Assembly: GCA_008638375.1 (NCBI GenBank)
Contig: CM018052.1
Location: forward strand, 17,946,450 to 18,010,449
Reading direction: 5' to 3'
Length of the DNA stretch: 64,000 nucleotides
Origin: Nyssa sinensis
Taxonomy: Eukaryota; Streptophyta; Magnoliopsida; Cornales; Nyssaceae
The translations under genes were made by a program, and so were the position numbers. Positions 1 through 9,770 of the stretch are shown one piece after another (position 1 is the stretch's first letter; every line of letters starts with the position of its first letter). The notes beneath the pieces were generated by a model. The model had not been told where the DNA came from, searched no databases, and saw nothing but the letters and a program-made list of their open reading frames with translations.

Positions 1-679
1 AGGGGATTCGATCCCCATTCTAAAAACATGGAATAGTAGTCTGTTTCAGAGGTTGGGTTCTAAACCCGTAACCTACAACTCGTGATTAGAGGGTCAATTT
101 TGAGTCTTTGAGGTCGCGGCTTAGTGTTTCCAAGACACTTAGAGGGTCTAGTTGAGGTCCCAACAGGTAAAAAGGGTTTTGGTTGCCATCGATTCAAACC
201 TGCTCTCAACATGGTCCATCAATGGCGGCTTCTCGTGGTTCTTGTGTTTTTAGGTTGTTTTAAAGACGAAATTTCATGCCTTATTCACGTATTAATGTCC
301 TAAACATCATACATAAATAAATAAAACTTAAACAACCTACATACATGTATATATTCAAAAGAGAGAAAATCATGGGTTTTGTGTTTTTACCTCTAAACAG
401 TGACTCTGTTCCCCTTTTGCTTATGATTTTTCCTCCTTTGTTCTTCTCAGAAACCTCTCTCAATCTCTCACTCTCTCTTTTTCTCTCTGTGTAACTGAAA
501 TTTCGTGTGGGTGTGTGTGTATACAATATGTATATATGTGTTTGTAATTATACACTATCATCACCTCTCTTGATTACCCCAACCAATAGCTTAAGTTATG
601 GCAGTATCCATGCTCAAGTTTCTACTGTTTTGGGGCAGGCCAATTATGTGGCCGAGTGTGTGTGTTTTGTTTTTGGTTT

Positions 680-729
<50 letters not shown>

Positions 730-921
730 TTATATAACACTCACACTCTAACACTTGGAGCCACACACCTCTCACCCAACACACTGTACACACTTTAATT
801 ACACATATAATATATATTTAAAGCATTTAAAATCTAGCTTCGATGATTAATTCGACACATTAATTTCTCAAAAATACATCCTTGTTTTAATTAATTGATC
901 AAATAAATTCGGGATATTACA
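1..921 (-). repeat. Gypsy-type LTR fragment, decayed
   Basis: Positions 45-215 match in order and orientation the LTR interior at 39,290-39,420 (the 'aactcgtg..ttagggttcaa', 'ggtcgcgg', 'ggttccaaca' blocks), and the piece ends at 921 with gggatattaca, the same kind of end (..TTACA) as the LTRs further right. A TA microsatellite and CA-rich stretch near the end also resemble the LTR ending at 30,446. The left end lies outside the window. No coding capacity was seen. Confidence 0.55.
684..721. repeat. (TA)n microsatellite
   Basis: Uninterrupted TA dinucleotides inside the LTR fragment. Confidence 0.95.
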
Positions 922-2380
922 AAATTGTGAACGAAGATCAGTATACACATTTAGTGCAACTTTGCAGCTTTAGTTTAGTAGCAAAGCAAACATCAAAAAT
1001 AACGAAACCTCATATTTAAGCATCTATGACTATTCTAGACTCAGCAATGGAGTCCGTTTAACCAAATAAGACTCGTAGGATATAGGTACTTGAGAAATGT
1101 ACCATTGAAGTAGTACTTAATAAATGCTAATCACTTCCATAGGACCTATAAACCTTAGGAGCTGTCAGAGAAGGGTTAACCAACTAAATAATAAGTCATG
1201 AACAATGAGGAATAGCGCAAGAGAATTGAAAGTAAAAAGTGAAAGACAACAAAGATGGTTGAAGTAATTAATTGAAACCCCTTTATGATCAAAATACATG
1301 CTGTCATTAGTGGCAAGAGGAGAGAATCAGAGGTCGCCCAAGAGCAATTGAAAAATTATGAAAGTGTGGCCAAGAACCTATTAGAAATATAGTCATCCAA
1401 GGATCAGGAATGTGAAAGAAGTTACAAGATAGCTAAAAATTAAGGATGAAATGTTGAGAGACTAATTAGGTGAGTAACTCTAAACCTTGAAATTGAGACA
1501 TTTTCATTGAATATAGTTCTCACAATTTTATGATACTACTTGTAGTACTTTCATAACTTTATGATGCTATGGAAAATGTTTTAGCTTCATGTCTTTATCA
1601 GCATGTCTTTGACAAATAGTCATGCCCGGTTAGGGGGTTAAGTCATTCAGGCCATGTAAGTTCAGAGCTCTAAATTTCATCTAGTCGCCCAAGTGACTAT
1701 TAAGATCCTAAGAGACAAAACTAAGAAAAGATTGATATGTATTATTTCATCACCTAGTTTTTAGTTATAGCTTTATACTTACTATGATTTACCTTGCAAA
1801 ACTATCTGGCATAAGAACTTGCATGATTTGTTACATGTCTTACAATAAGATATTGTATATGATTTATAAATGATAGTGGCTTTAGTATAAACTTCTATTA
1901 ACTGCTATCCAAGAAAGTCTATGAAAAGGGTTTTCTTTAAAAACCTACAACAGGGAATTTTAGTTACCCATCAGCTTTTCTCAAAATTCACAGGGTTTTA
2001 TCTTGTATATTTTCGATGGAAATCTCGATAGTGCAATATAGGAAGATGGATTTGGATTACAACAATTTTTGGGAGAAAACGACAACTTTTGACCAACGTA
2101 GTTATCTTTTGTAGTGGAATGCTAAAAGAATTTTTTGGGTTGTAATATTCAGAACTTTATTATAATTTGACAAATAAGTATTTAGTTATGCTCTGTCATG
2201 CTTCATTTTCCACTACTATGTATTTACGATTGCATGGATTGTATGTACCAGTCAAGAGGTCTTTGGTTAGACAACTCATTAATATACTATAAAATGGTTA
2301 GTATATTGGCAAAGTACCTAAGTGACAGGTCATTATCCTTAATCTGCATAGGGTGAAATTTGGAATGTGACAGAAGTAAT
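922..2380 (+). repeat. Probable plus-oriented gypsy LTR remnant
   Basis: Very decayed. The phrase at 1,045-1,075 (actcagcaatggagtccgtt) resembles the module found in LTRs at 21,330 and 51,050. The phrase at 1,468-1,500 (ggtgagtaactctaaacctt) resembles 21,613 and 51,995. This suggests an old LTR in plus orientation. No reading frame or clear ends were seen. Confidence 0.35.
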
Positions 2381-2693
2381 ATGTAAGTTAATAGATAATT
2401 ATAATGACATTATTTTCTTTTTCAAACATATAACTCAATTAAGTTTATATAAACTTTTAATATGTGACTAATAAATATCATTATAAATATTGATTTTGTA
2501 GTACAAAATTCATTTATTATTTTATTTTATATAATTTGGGCGATGCGCCTTTTCCCCAAATCCTAGCCGGTAGGAAAGCTTTCCCAAACCCGTCCTTAGG
2601 ATTCCCAATGAGACATGTTAAATTGTCATCCCTATTCCAGAACCTCAAACCAATAAAGATACACTGGAATTTATGAAAACCGTTATGCTTCCC

Positions 2694-2828
2694 AAATTTG
2701 TATCTCAAATTCCTATCTCAAATAACGTGACACCGATGTGGTAGAATCACATTAATTATATAATCGATTTTAAGTATCGTCAATAATTCAGTACAATATC
2801 AATGCCATATTATTTGAGATACAATTTT
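2694..2828. mobile_element. Candidate MITE (135 bp inverted repeat)
   Basis: aaatttgtatctcaaat at 2,694-2,710 is matched, inverted, by atttgagatacaatttt at 2,812-2,828. The size and AT-rich centre fit a miniature inverted-repeat element. No clear target-site duplication was found, so this could be a chance inverted repeat. Confidence 0.35.
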
Positions 2829-2990
2829 GAAAAAAGTGGTATTACTCAAGATTTATTACTTGTATCAATTTGTACTACTTTCCAAAGTTTACTCGGGATC
2901 AAACGTGGGGCATAGAAACTGGTCCAGAAGATCTTGCGCAGCTAATTACCACATAAAAAGGGAAAACAAAACGGTAAAGACACAAAAGAT

Positions 2991-3174
2991 AGTGAAAAAG
3001 GCAATACAACTCATCACCAAATCAAAATGGTAAGATACCAGAGGCGGTGAAATCAATGATTATGGAGAGAGTGAAAAAGGAAATACAACTCATCACCCAA
3101 TCAAAATGGTAAAACACCAGAGGTGGTGGAATATGGACTATGGAGAGTGAAAAAGGCAATACAACTCATCACTC
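2991..3174. repeat. Tandem repeat, 76-79 bp unit
   Basis: Unit 1 is 2,991-3,069, unit 2 is 3,070-3,145, and a partial third copy is 3,146-3,174. Each begins agtgaaaaagg and carries aatacaactcatcac. The repeat lies about 0.5 kb upstream of the glucanase start codon. Confidence 0.85.
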
Positions 3175-3490
3175 CATGGCCTTACTATTTTCAAAGAAGC
3201 AGAGATATAGATACAGTACAGCATAATTAAATAAATCTTCAATCACCCAAATCTTTTGGGTGGCACTATCGCTAGCCCAATTTTTTTTTTATCAACAAGA
3301 GATTCCCCTTTTCTGGCGGGGGTTTCTTTTGAGTGAAGAAAGATTGGGGGCATATTGGTCATACGAATGAATAGTTGGCGTCCTTGAAAAGTCAAATAAG
3401 GCAGTCCAAAGGAACCAATAGGAATGAAGAAGATGGAAAGAGCCACGCCATTTAAAACGAGTTAAGAGGTAAGAGCCAAAGCTAACATTG

Positions 3491-3520
3491 GCAAGGCAAG
3501 GCAAGGCAAGGCAAGGCAAG
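3491..3520. repeat. Tandem pentamer (GCAAG)6
   Basis: Six perfect copies of gcaag, about 80 bp upstream of the TATA box of the glucanase gene. Confidence 0.95.
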
Positions 3521-3601
3521 GTGTAACCTCTTACCCAAAAAACCAAAATCCAAACAAGCAAAGAAAGGAATTCACAACATATACATATATATATATATAT
3601 A

Positions 3602-3609
3602 TATATAAA
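3602..3609 (+). promoter_or_regulatory. TATA box of the glucanase gene
   Basis: TATATAAA at the end of a TA run, 58 bases before the ATG. Transcription would start around 3,630-3,640, giving a short pyrimidine-rich leader (tctttctctcttccacctct). The placement is inferred from spacing only. Confidence 0.55.
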
Positions 3610-3666
3610 CCCCTTTTTGCATATCTTTCTCTCTTCCACCTCTTCCAGTCGCAAAGACTCTCTCTA

Positions 3667-5286
3667 ATGGCGGCATTTTTTAGCAGAATTGAAATGTTAC
3701 ATATGCTTATAGTATTTTCTGTGTTTCTCTCAGGTACCAACTCTGTCCATGATGTGCATATTTAGTTCCTTAATCTTTTGTTACTCTTTGGGCTAAAACA
3801 AGTGCATCTTCATTTTGAGTTCTTTTAACATAAAGTTTATGTTCTTCTCATGAATTCATTAATTGTGGTTTAACAGGTTCTGGTTTTCTAAGAGGAATTG
3901 AATCCTTTGGCATTAACTACGGTCAAGTTGGCAATAATTTACAGCCGCCAGAGAAAGTTCTTGATCTTTTACAATCGCTTAAGGTCTCAAAAGCAAGAAT
4001 CTACGATACCAATCCTCAAATTTTGACTGCATTCGCCAACTCCAGCATTCAACTTATTGTGACAGTCGAAAATGGAATGCTAGGCGTTTTGATGGATCCA
4101 CAAGCAGCCCTTCAATGGGTAAGTACCCGCATAAGGCCATATTTTCCAGCCACGAGGATCACCGGAATTGCAGTTGGAAACGAGGTCTTCACGGGTGATG
4201 ACACAACACTAATGACTTACCTTGTACCAGCGATGGTCAGCATTCATGGGGCTCTGGTTCAAGTAGGTTTAGATCAACACATTCAAGTTTCAACCCCTAA
4301 TTCACTAGCTGTGCTTTCGGAGTCATATCCCCCATCGGCGGGAAGTTTCCGAAGCGAGCTTGCCGGAATTATGCCACAGTTTTTACAGTTCCTGTCAAGT
4401 ACTAAAGCACCCTTTTGGATCAATGCATACCCATATTTTGCTTACAAGGATGACCCAACTAGGATTTCTTTAGACTATGTGCTTTTTAACCCTAATTCAG
4501 GAATGATTGACCCTTACACTAAACTACATTATGACAATATGTTGTATGCTCAAGTAGATGCAGTTATATTTGCAGTTGCCAGAATGGGTTTTGGAGGGTT
4601 AGAAGTTAGGGTGTCCGAGACCGGGTGGCCGTCGAAAGGTGACCCAGATGAAGTTGGTGCAACTTTAGAGAATGCAGCTATATATAACAGAAATTTGTTG
4701 AGAAGGCAATTGGGAAATCAGGGAACACCTTTGAGACCAAACATGAGACTAGAAGTTTATTTGTTTGCTTTGTTCAATGAGGACTTAAAGCCTGGACCCA
4801 CGTCAGAGAGGAATTATGGTCTATATCAACCTGATGGAACCATGGCTTACAACGTTGGGCTTTCAGCCTTATCGAGTACTTCATCAACCTCCTCCACTTC
4901 CGTTTCTCTTACTTCCTCTGCCACTCAGGTAATACCATAGGTTTTTCTATCTCTTCTATATCAATGTTCTTTATTTCCTGTAGTGTAAAACAAATTATGA
5001 ATGAAAAATAGCAGAGGGGGAAGTGTATGTCAATCCAATAAATATATACAATTGCACATTATTTTAGATTTATATGTCTTGTAATTATAGCAGAATATGT
5101 GGGTCATGAGTATGTTATATGTTATTGTTGCAGATTAAACTGATTCTTATATTTTGCCTTTTCTCCCCTGTGTGTATGGGGTGTTTATTGTAAAAACAGG
5201 TAGCAAAGATGGGATACCAAAACTTGGTGTACTGGATGTTTGTGTACTTGCTAGCTGTCCAAACCTTAATGGGAAGACCATTTTAA
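3667..5286 (+). CDS. Glucan endo-1,3-beta-glucosidase (GH17), probably GPI-anchored
   Basis: Family 17 enzymes cut internal beta-1,3-glucan (callose) bonds at the wall and plasma membrane. Exons proposed: 3,667-3,733 (donor CAG/GTACC), 3,877-4,928 (acceptor ACAG; donor CAG/GTAATA) and 5,200-5,286, giving 401 residues. Residues 1 to about 27 are a hydrophobic signal peptide. The mature protein begins near FGINYGQVGNN. The proton-donor glutamate is E125 in AVGNEVF and the nucleophile is E270 in VSETGWPSKGDP. FALFNED and GPTSERNYGL are also typical. After the core comes a Ser/Thr-rich linker (about 352-373), then a hydrophobic C-terminus (NLVYWMFVYLLAV) resembling a GPI signal. There is no X8/CBM43 domain. 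N77 lies in an NSS sequon. If the last intron is kept, the protein stops at 4,940 after QVIP and would be secreted. No other host gene is near. The family is certain; the third exon is inferred. Confidence 0.93.
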
Positions 5287-5966
5287 GAAAATGGGAACTC
5301 ATGTAAATATGACTTTTCGGCAAGGGAAATGGGGTTCTCTTTTTTTTTTTTTTTTATGGCCTTTCTGTACTTCAAAAACATGCAATTAGTGACCCTTAAC
5401 AAGAAGACTTCAGGTATAGCCTAAACAAAAGGTTACCCATTTTGCTCAACTTCCAAAAACTTCACCCATGTTGATTTGCGTGGGTCCCAATGGCTCTATT
5501 TCTCTTCTTCAAATTCACAGGGCTATTTATTCTAAAGAAAATTGTATGTATTATCAATTTATTCTCAATTGTATTTTTAATATTATGTGTCAAGATATGA
5601 TAAGTTTAACTTTCACATAATGTGATTTGCATATAAATTCAACCTATGCAACCTATCATGAATCACACCCATCAATTGTAGGGTCCTGGTCGATCAGAAG
5701 ACGAGCTTATTTTTCATAGAGATGGGACAAAATCATCATATCATTATGCTCTCATTGTTCAAAAGTTGTAGTTGAAGCATTGTTTCAATAATATTTACTT
5801 TTTTTTAAGGAAATATGTATGGATGAATGTTCTTTCTAATAAATAAAAAATGGTGAGAACAATCTTTAAGGTTCTACTTATTGTTGCAAGAAAAGGTCTC
5901 TCCTTTTGGACGTGGAATCCATAACTGTTCTTATAACCATTGCTAAAGTAATTGCTTTCTTGCCAT

Positions 5967-6010
5967 GCTCTCTCTCTCTCTCTCTCCCTCTCTCTCTCTC
6001 CCTCTCTCTT

Positions 6011-6049
<39 letters not shown>
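5967..6049. repeat. Compound (CT)n-(GT)n microsatellite
   Basis: CT repeats with occasional CC from 5,967 to 6,009, a short TA spacer, then uninterrupted TG repeats from 6,016 to 6,049. Confidence 0.95.
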
Positions 6050-6051
<2 letters not shown>

Positions 6052-6508
6052 GAAATAAAGTTCATATAAAATTAGTGATGATGTAAAACAAAGTGCAAAA
6101 GGTTAAGCTTTGTTTGGTTCCTTCTTTTTATCTTCAAACGGACAATGGGCAGCCCAGCTTTATTCCCTGGCCATATCGTCGGCATTTTCCATTGCCCTCT
6201 TTTTCTTTTTTAATTTTTTTTTTCTGTTTTTGAAAGAAGCTTTAGATTTTCTCTGCATAGAATGGGGGACATTTAAGCTCAGACTTGCATATATGTGTAT
6301 ATAAATAAGTATATCTTGGTGGTGGTGGTCTACATATCTCACACAGCTAACGTGGTGCACATGCAGCCCAACAATTCAGAAGGACCCACGTACCGAATTT
6401 GGACATCTACTGTGTTGTTAACATGGTTTTCTTTGAATCTTATGCTAAAAGACATGTCGAGTGTGTGGTTGTTGGAGATAGTAAGGATATACAAGTATCT
6501 ATAAATTC

Positions 6509-6510
<2 letters not shown>

Positions 6511-6551
<41 letters not shown>

Positions 6552-6552
6552 T
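6511..6552. repeat. Compound (AT)n-(AC)n microsatellite
   Basis: An AT run to about 6,531 followed by an AC run to about 6,550. Confidence 0.9.
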
Positions 6553-6679
6553 TTGAGGATATGTATTATTATTATATGGACCCTATTTAATTCCAAGTTT
6601 CATTGGAGGAATCTTTTACTATTTAGATATGTGTCACAATTTTATTATATTGTGTATGTAATCACATGACTATGATTTA

Positions 6680-6866
6680 GCAACTAAAGGGTTTGTCTTT
6701 CGAGGTCGTTAAGTCAAAACTTAGCGAATATTACTTTTTCTTAGAACTAATTCATACGAGAGCGCAGCCCTAACTTTAATCGAACCCCCAGTTAGTAGAC
6801 AGTGGGATTGGTATACCGAATTAGTCGGTCTGAATAGTTGAATACTAAGTTATCAAAAAAAAGTAT
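6680..6866 (-). repeat. Possible SINE-like patch
   Basis: Read on the minus strand, an A/T-tailed segment contains ctgggggttcgatt, which resembles a tRNA-type B box, but no convincing A box or target duplication was found. Confidence 0.25.
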
Positions 6867-7527
6867 TCACATGAGTATCATATAATTATTTAATTTTAAC
6901 TTAAAAATAAAAATCAAACAAAATAAAAAAAATAATACATATATATGACAGATTATGATTAAGATACATATCTGGATAGAAGAAATCTCCACCAACAACG
7001 TTTAGAGCTAAGTATTATTCTTATTATATTGTATGTCCTAATAAAAATAGTGAAAATATTCTCTGTAAGCCTTCAAGGTGGAAATCACCTTTTTCTTTCT
7101 ACACTTTTTTCTCTTCTTATTTTTTTTTCAATTATTTATTATTTTTTCCAATAAATTTTAGCATAATATTAGAGCAAGTAGATTGAGTTTATTTTTTCAT
7201 TATTCATTCATAAAAAATGAAATGAGAGAACAGTTAGGTTGAGATATTTTCTTAATTTTCTAATTAATACTAAAAAATTTCTCCCCCAATTTTTGTTGTC
7301 TTTTATAGTTTCATTTGAAGACGAGGATTGATTTACAGGGATAAGAAGGAAGCTGATTTAGTTATATACGCATGTTAATTATATTATTTGTCTTAAGAAA
7401 AGAAAAAAAAATCAAACTTATGATTATTTGGTTGTGTTTCAGGCTTATCTTAAGGGTAATGTAAGAGAGATAGTGATACGCATTTCAATCTTATCTCTAG
7501 AGAGTTTTATTTATTCATATATTATAT

Positions 7528-7530
<3 letters not shown>

Positions 7531-7560
<30 letters not shown>
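7531..7560. repeat. (GA)n microsatellite
   Basis: About 15 GA dinucleotides in an otherwise AT-rich stretch. Confidence 0.9.
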
Positions 7561-7562
<2 letters not shown>

Positions 7563-7944
7563 AACGCTTATTTCTATCTCTAAGATTTAATTTGCCTGTA
7601 AATATATGTTATAGTATTATTTGAATCGAGAAAAATGGTGGATCCAGAAGCGGTTCGTGGGGAAGTCGTATTCTTGGTTCACTCTCAAAAGGAAAAATTG
7701 AGAAAAATGGTAAAAATTCTAAATCTTTTTTTCATGAACATAGACCTTCAAACGTGAACCACGTAAACCACATTTTTCTTACTCCTCGTTCTTACCCTTT
7801 TATTTGTGCTTTATATTTGAAATCTTTGATAAAATATATCAGTTGTTGTAGCTCTTTTGATTGCCTTTTGCCACCAAATGACATGTCCTAGTGGGATAAA
7901 AACTTTTACACGTATACTAGCATGTGCATGTCTGTGCCCTCTCC

Positions 7945-7981
7945 CACACACACACACACACAGAGATATATATATATATAT

Positions 7982-8021
<40 letters not shown>
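7945..8021. repeat. Compound (CA)n-(TA)n-(GA)n microsatellite
   Basis: Three adjacent dinucleotide runs: CA to about 7,961, TA at 7,967-7,984 and GA at 7,986-8,021. Confidence 0.95.
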
Positions 8022-8023
<2 letters not shown>

Positions 8024-8589
8024 AATTTCCACATTTGATATGACCATTAATGGATCTTGGTTATGTGCATGGTTGAAGATGATGAACTTTACCGCAAGTT
8101 GCAGATTGTGTCCACGGAGAATGTAGAAATTGGACTGTCGCTAGTTTCCTTAAAAATATATTGCACGGTTAAGTGTTCGGGCATTTTAACTAAGCCCACT
8201 TTTCAAATTTCAAGTAAAATATGGTTAGATTAGACTATCAAGTGTCATATATGGTGGGCCATCATTTTGGAGGTCCATCATCGGTTTGATGAGATCATAT
8301 CATGACTGTTTACTTTTTTTTTTTTTTAACTTGAATCATCAGGCTATGATGTGATAGGGAATAAAATTCAGTCATTTTATATCTTCATTCTTGCTTCTTT
8401 ATTTTTTAATAAAAAACGTAATATCAACTTGTCAGCTTCAGAATATGGAAGGAATATGTGTTTATAGGCTTCATTACGAAAATGTGTTTGTGAGAGAGAG
8501 AACAAGGAGAGGGAGAGGGACTGTATCTCCATATGCAAACGCAATCTTTCACCTAACAGCCTTTGAGAGATTGAGATTCCTTCTTCCTT

Positions 8590-8982
8590 TTTTTATCAGC
8601 TAAAAGTTAATATAAGAATTACAGCTGAACATGACAATAACAGCTGTTTCCCAAGAACTAAGCCTCCTAAACAGGCCACCTTACTACCCAAAACAATCAG
8701 TTGGCAAGGCACCAACTGCAAAAAGTGAAGAACAAAACATACAAATAAGAGGCAATAGAATAGCAAAAGCAGAGACCGATAAAGCAAAAAAACCGAATAT
8801 AGAGCAGCAAGATCAGAGACAATAGAGCAGCAACAAAACTAACTCCAACCTCATCCGGCCTGAAAGACTCCATTATACACCCAAGCATTCTCCGGTTCAT
8901 TGAAACATAGCAAACAGAAAGGTCACGCACACCCATGATGAGACCCACTCATAACAGTACCAGGCCTACTTCCAGGACGAAA
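8590..8982 (-). mobile_element. Probable LINE (L1-type) 3' end, truncated
   Basis: On the minus strand the segment ends with tattaacttttagctgataaaaaaa, which resembles the 3' end plus A tail of plant L1-type LINEs. The upstream part is T-rich 3' UTR-like sequence. It is cut off at 8,983 by the copia LTR. No reverse-transcriptase motif is present, so the call rests on tail style only. Confidence 0.4.
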
Positions 8983-9770
8983 TGTTGGAAAAATAGTGTA
9001 AGAGATGTTACAAAAAAACAAAATACAGACAAGAAATAACTTATTAATTTAGCTGAGGCGTGTGCAAGTTAAGAGTAGTTTCCGCCCCTTTGAGATGGTA
9101 TCTCGGTACATAAGGTCTCAACGAGCTACCTTTCAGGATTCAACAATTTCGTCTCCACTTACATGGGCACATATAGTGAAGGTTTTAGGAACAACCTTTT
9201 GGAATAGTTGTCTCCGAAGAACAATTGGAACTAATTGGAGATCAATTGGAATGAACCAAAGAACAATTGGAATTAACTGAACAACAATTGGAACCAATTG
9301 GAGCTCAATTGAGACAATTGGAACAAAACCAAACAAAACCAAACATGTTGAACATTGGCACATTGAAAAAGAATATCACTTGCAAAAGTTGTTTTGAATG
9401 TATCAGAAATTCTGAACTCTATATTTAGAATGATTTAGAAGTTATGTATTTATAGAGGTAGAAACATAATCGAATCTCTTGATTCCCACAATTACATCCC
9501 ACTAATATCATGGTTAACAATGGGATAGATGGACTTACTCAAAACTTATGCACGGAAATTTTAACCAATTGGTTGACTCACTCAAACAAGCCCGCGTTAA
9601 TCACCAACAAAATTAACTCACTCAACCAAACCCGTGTTAGTGATTAACAGAATTGACTAATTCTGGACTTAGATGAATAAATAAATAAAAGGAAAAACAC
9701 AATATTAATTTGAGATTGTATAGAACACAAATTTACACTCCATGATGAGATTTGTCTTTGAAATACCACA
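8983..9770 (-). repeat. Copia LTR (3' LTR of the minus-strand element)
   Basis: It begins tgttggaaaaatag and ends gaaataccaca on the plus strand. It is collinear with 12,941-13,014 plus 16,722-17,519. A minus-strand TATA box (ctataaatac) lies at 9,446-9,455. The part at 9,217-9,330 is built from repeats of an acaattggaa-type phrase. Confidence 0.75.
9217..9330. repeat. Tandem CAATTGGA-rich repeat inside the LTR
   Basis: Several diverged copies of a roughly 15-18 bp unit around acaattggaa/gatcaattggaatgaacc. The same array occurs at 16,890-17,046 in the other LTR. It keeps an open frame on the minus strand because the unit encodes a repeating LVPIVLRFIPI-like string; this is not a gene. Confidence 0.75.

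Larger units (their letters stand above)
5287..8589. other. Intergenic region downstream of the glucanase
   Basis: AT-rich sequence with no reading frame resembling a protein family. It holds the 3' UTR of the glucanase (polyadenylation site not identified), several microsatellites listed separately and one possible SINE-like patch. Confidence 0.7.

Noticed and set aside
4023..4940. Single-exon 305-residue glucanase reading
   Set aside because: It lacks the signal peptide and the FGINYGQ start; clear splice sites add exon 1, and a stop directly after a strong donor indicates a further exon.
9133..9363. Repetitive hydrophobic frame conserved at 16,807-17,058
   Set aside because: Encoded by a short tandem array inside the two copia LTRs; conservation is that of the LTR.
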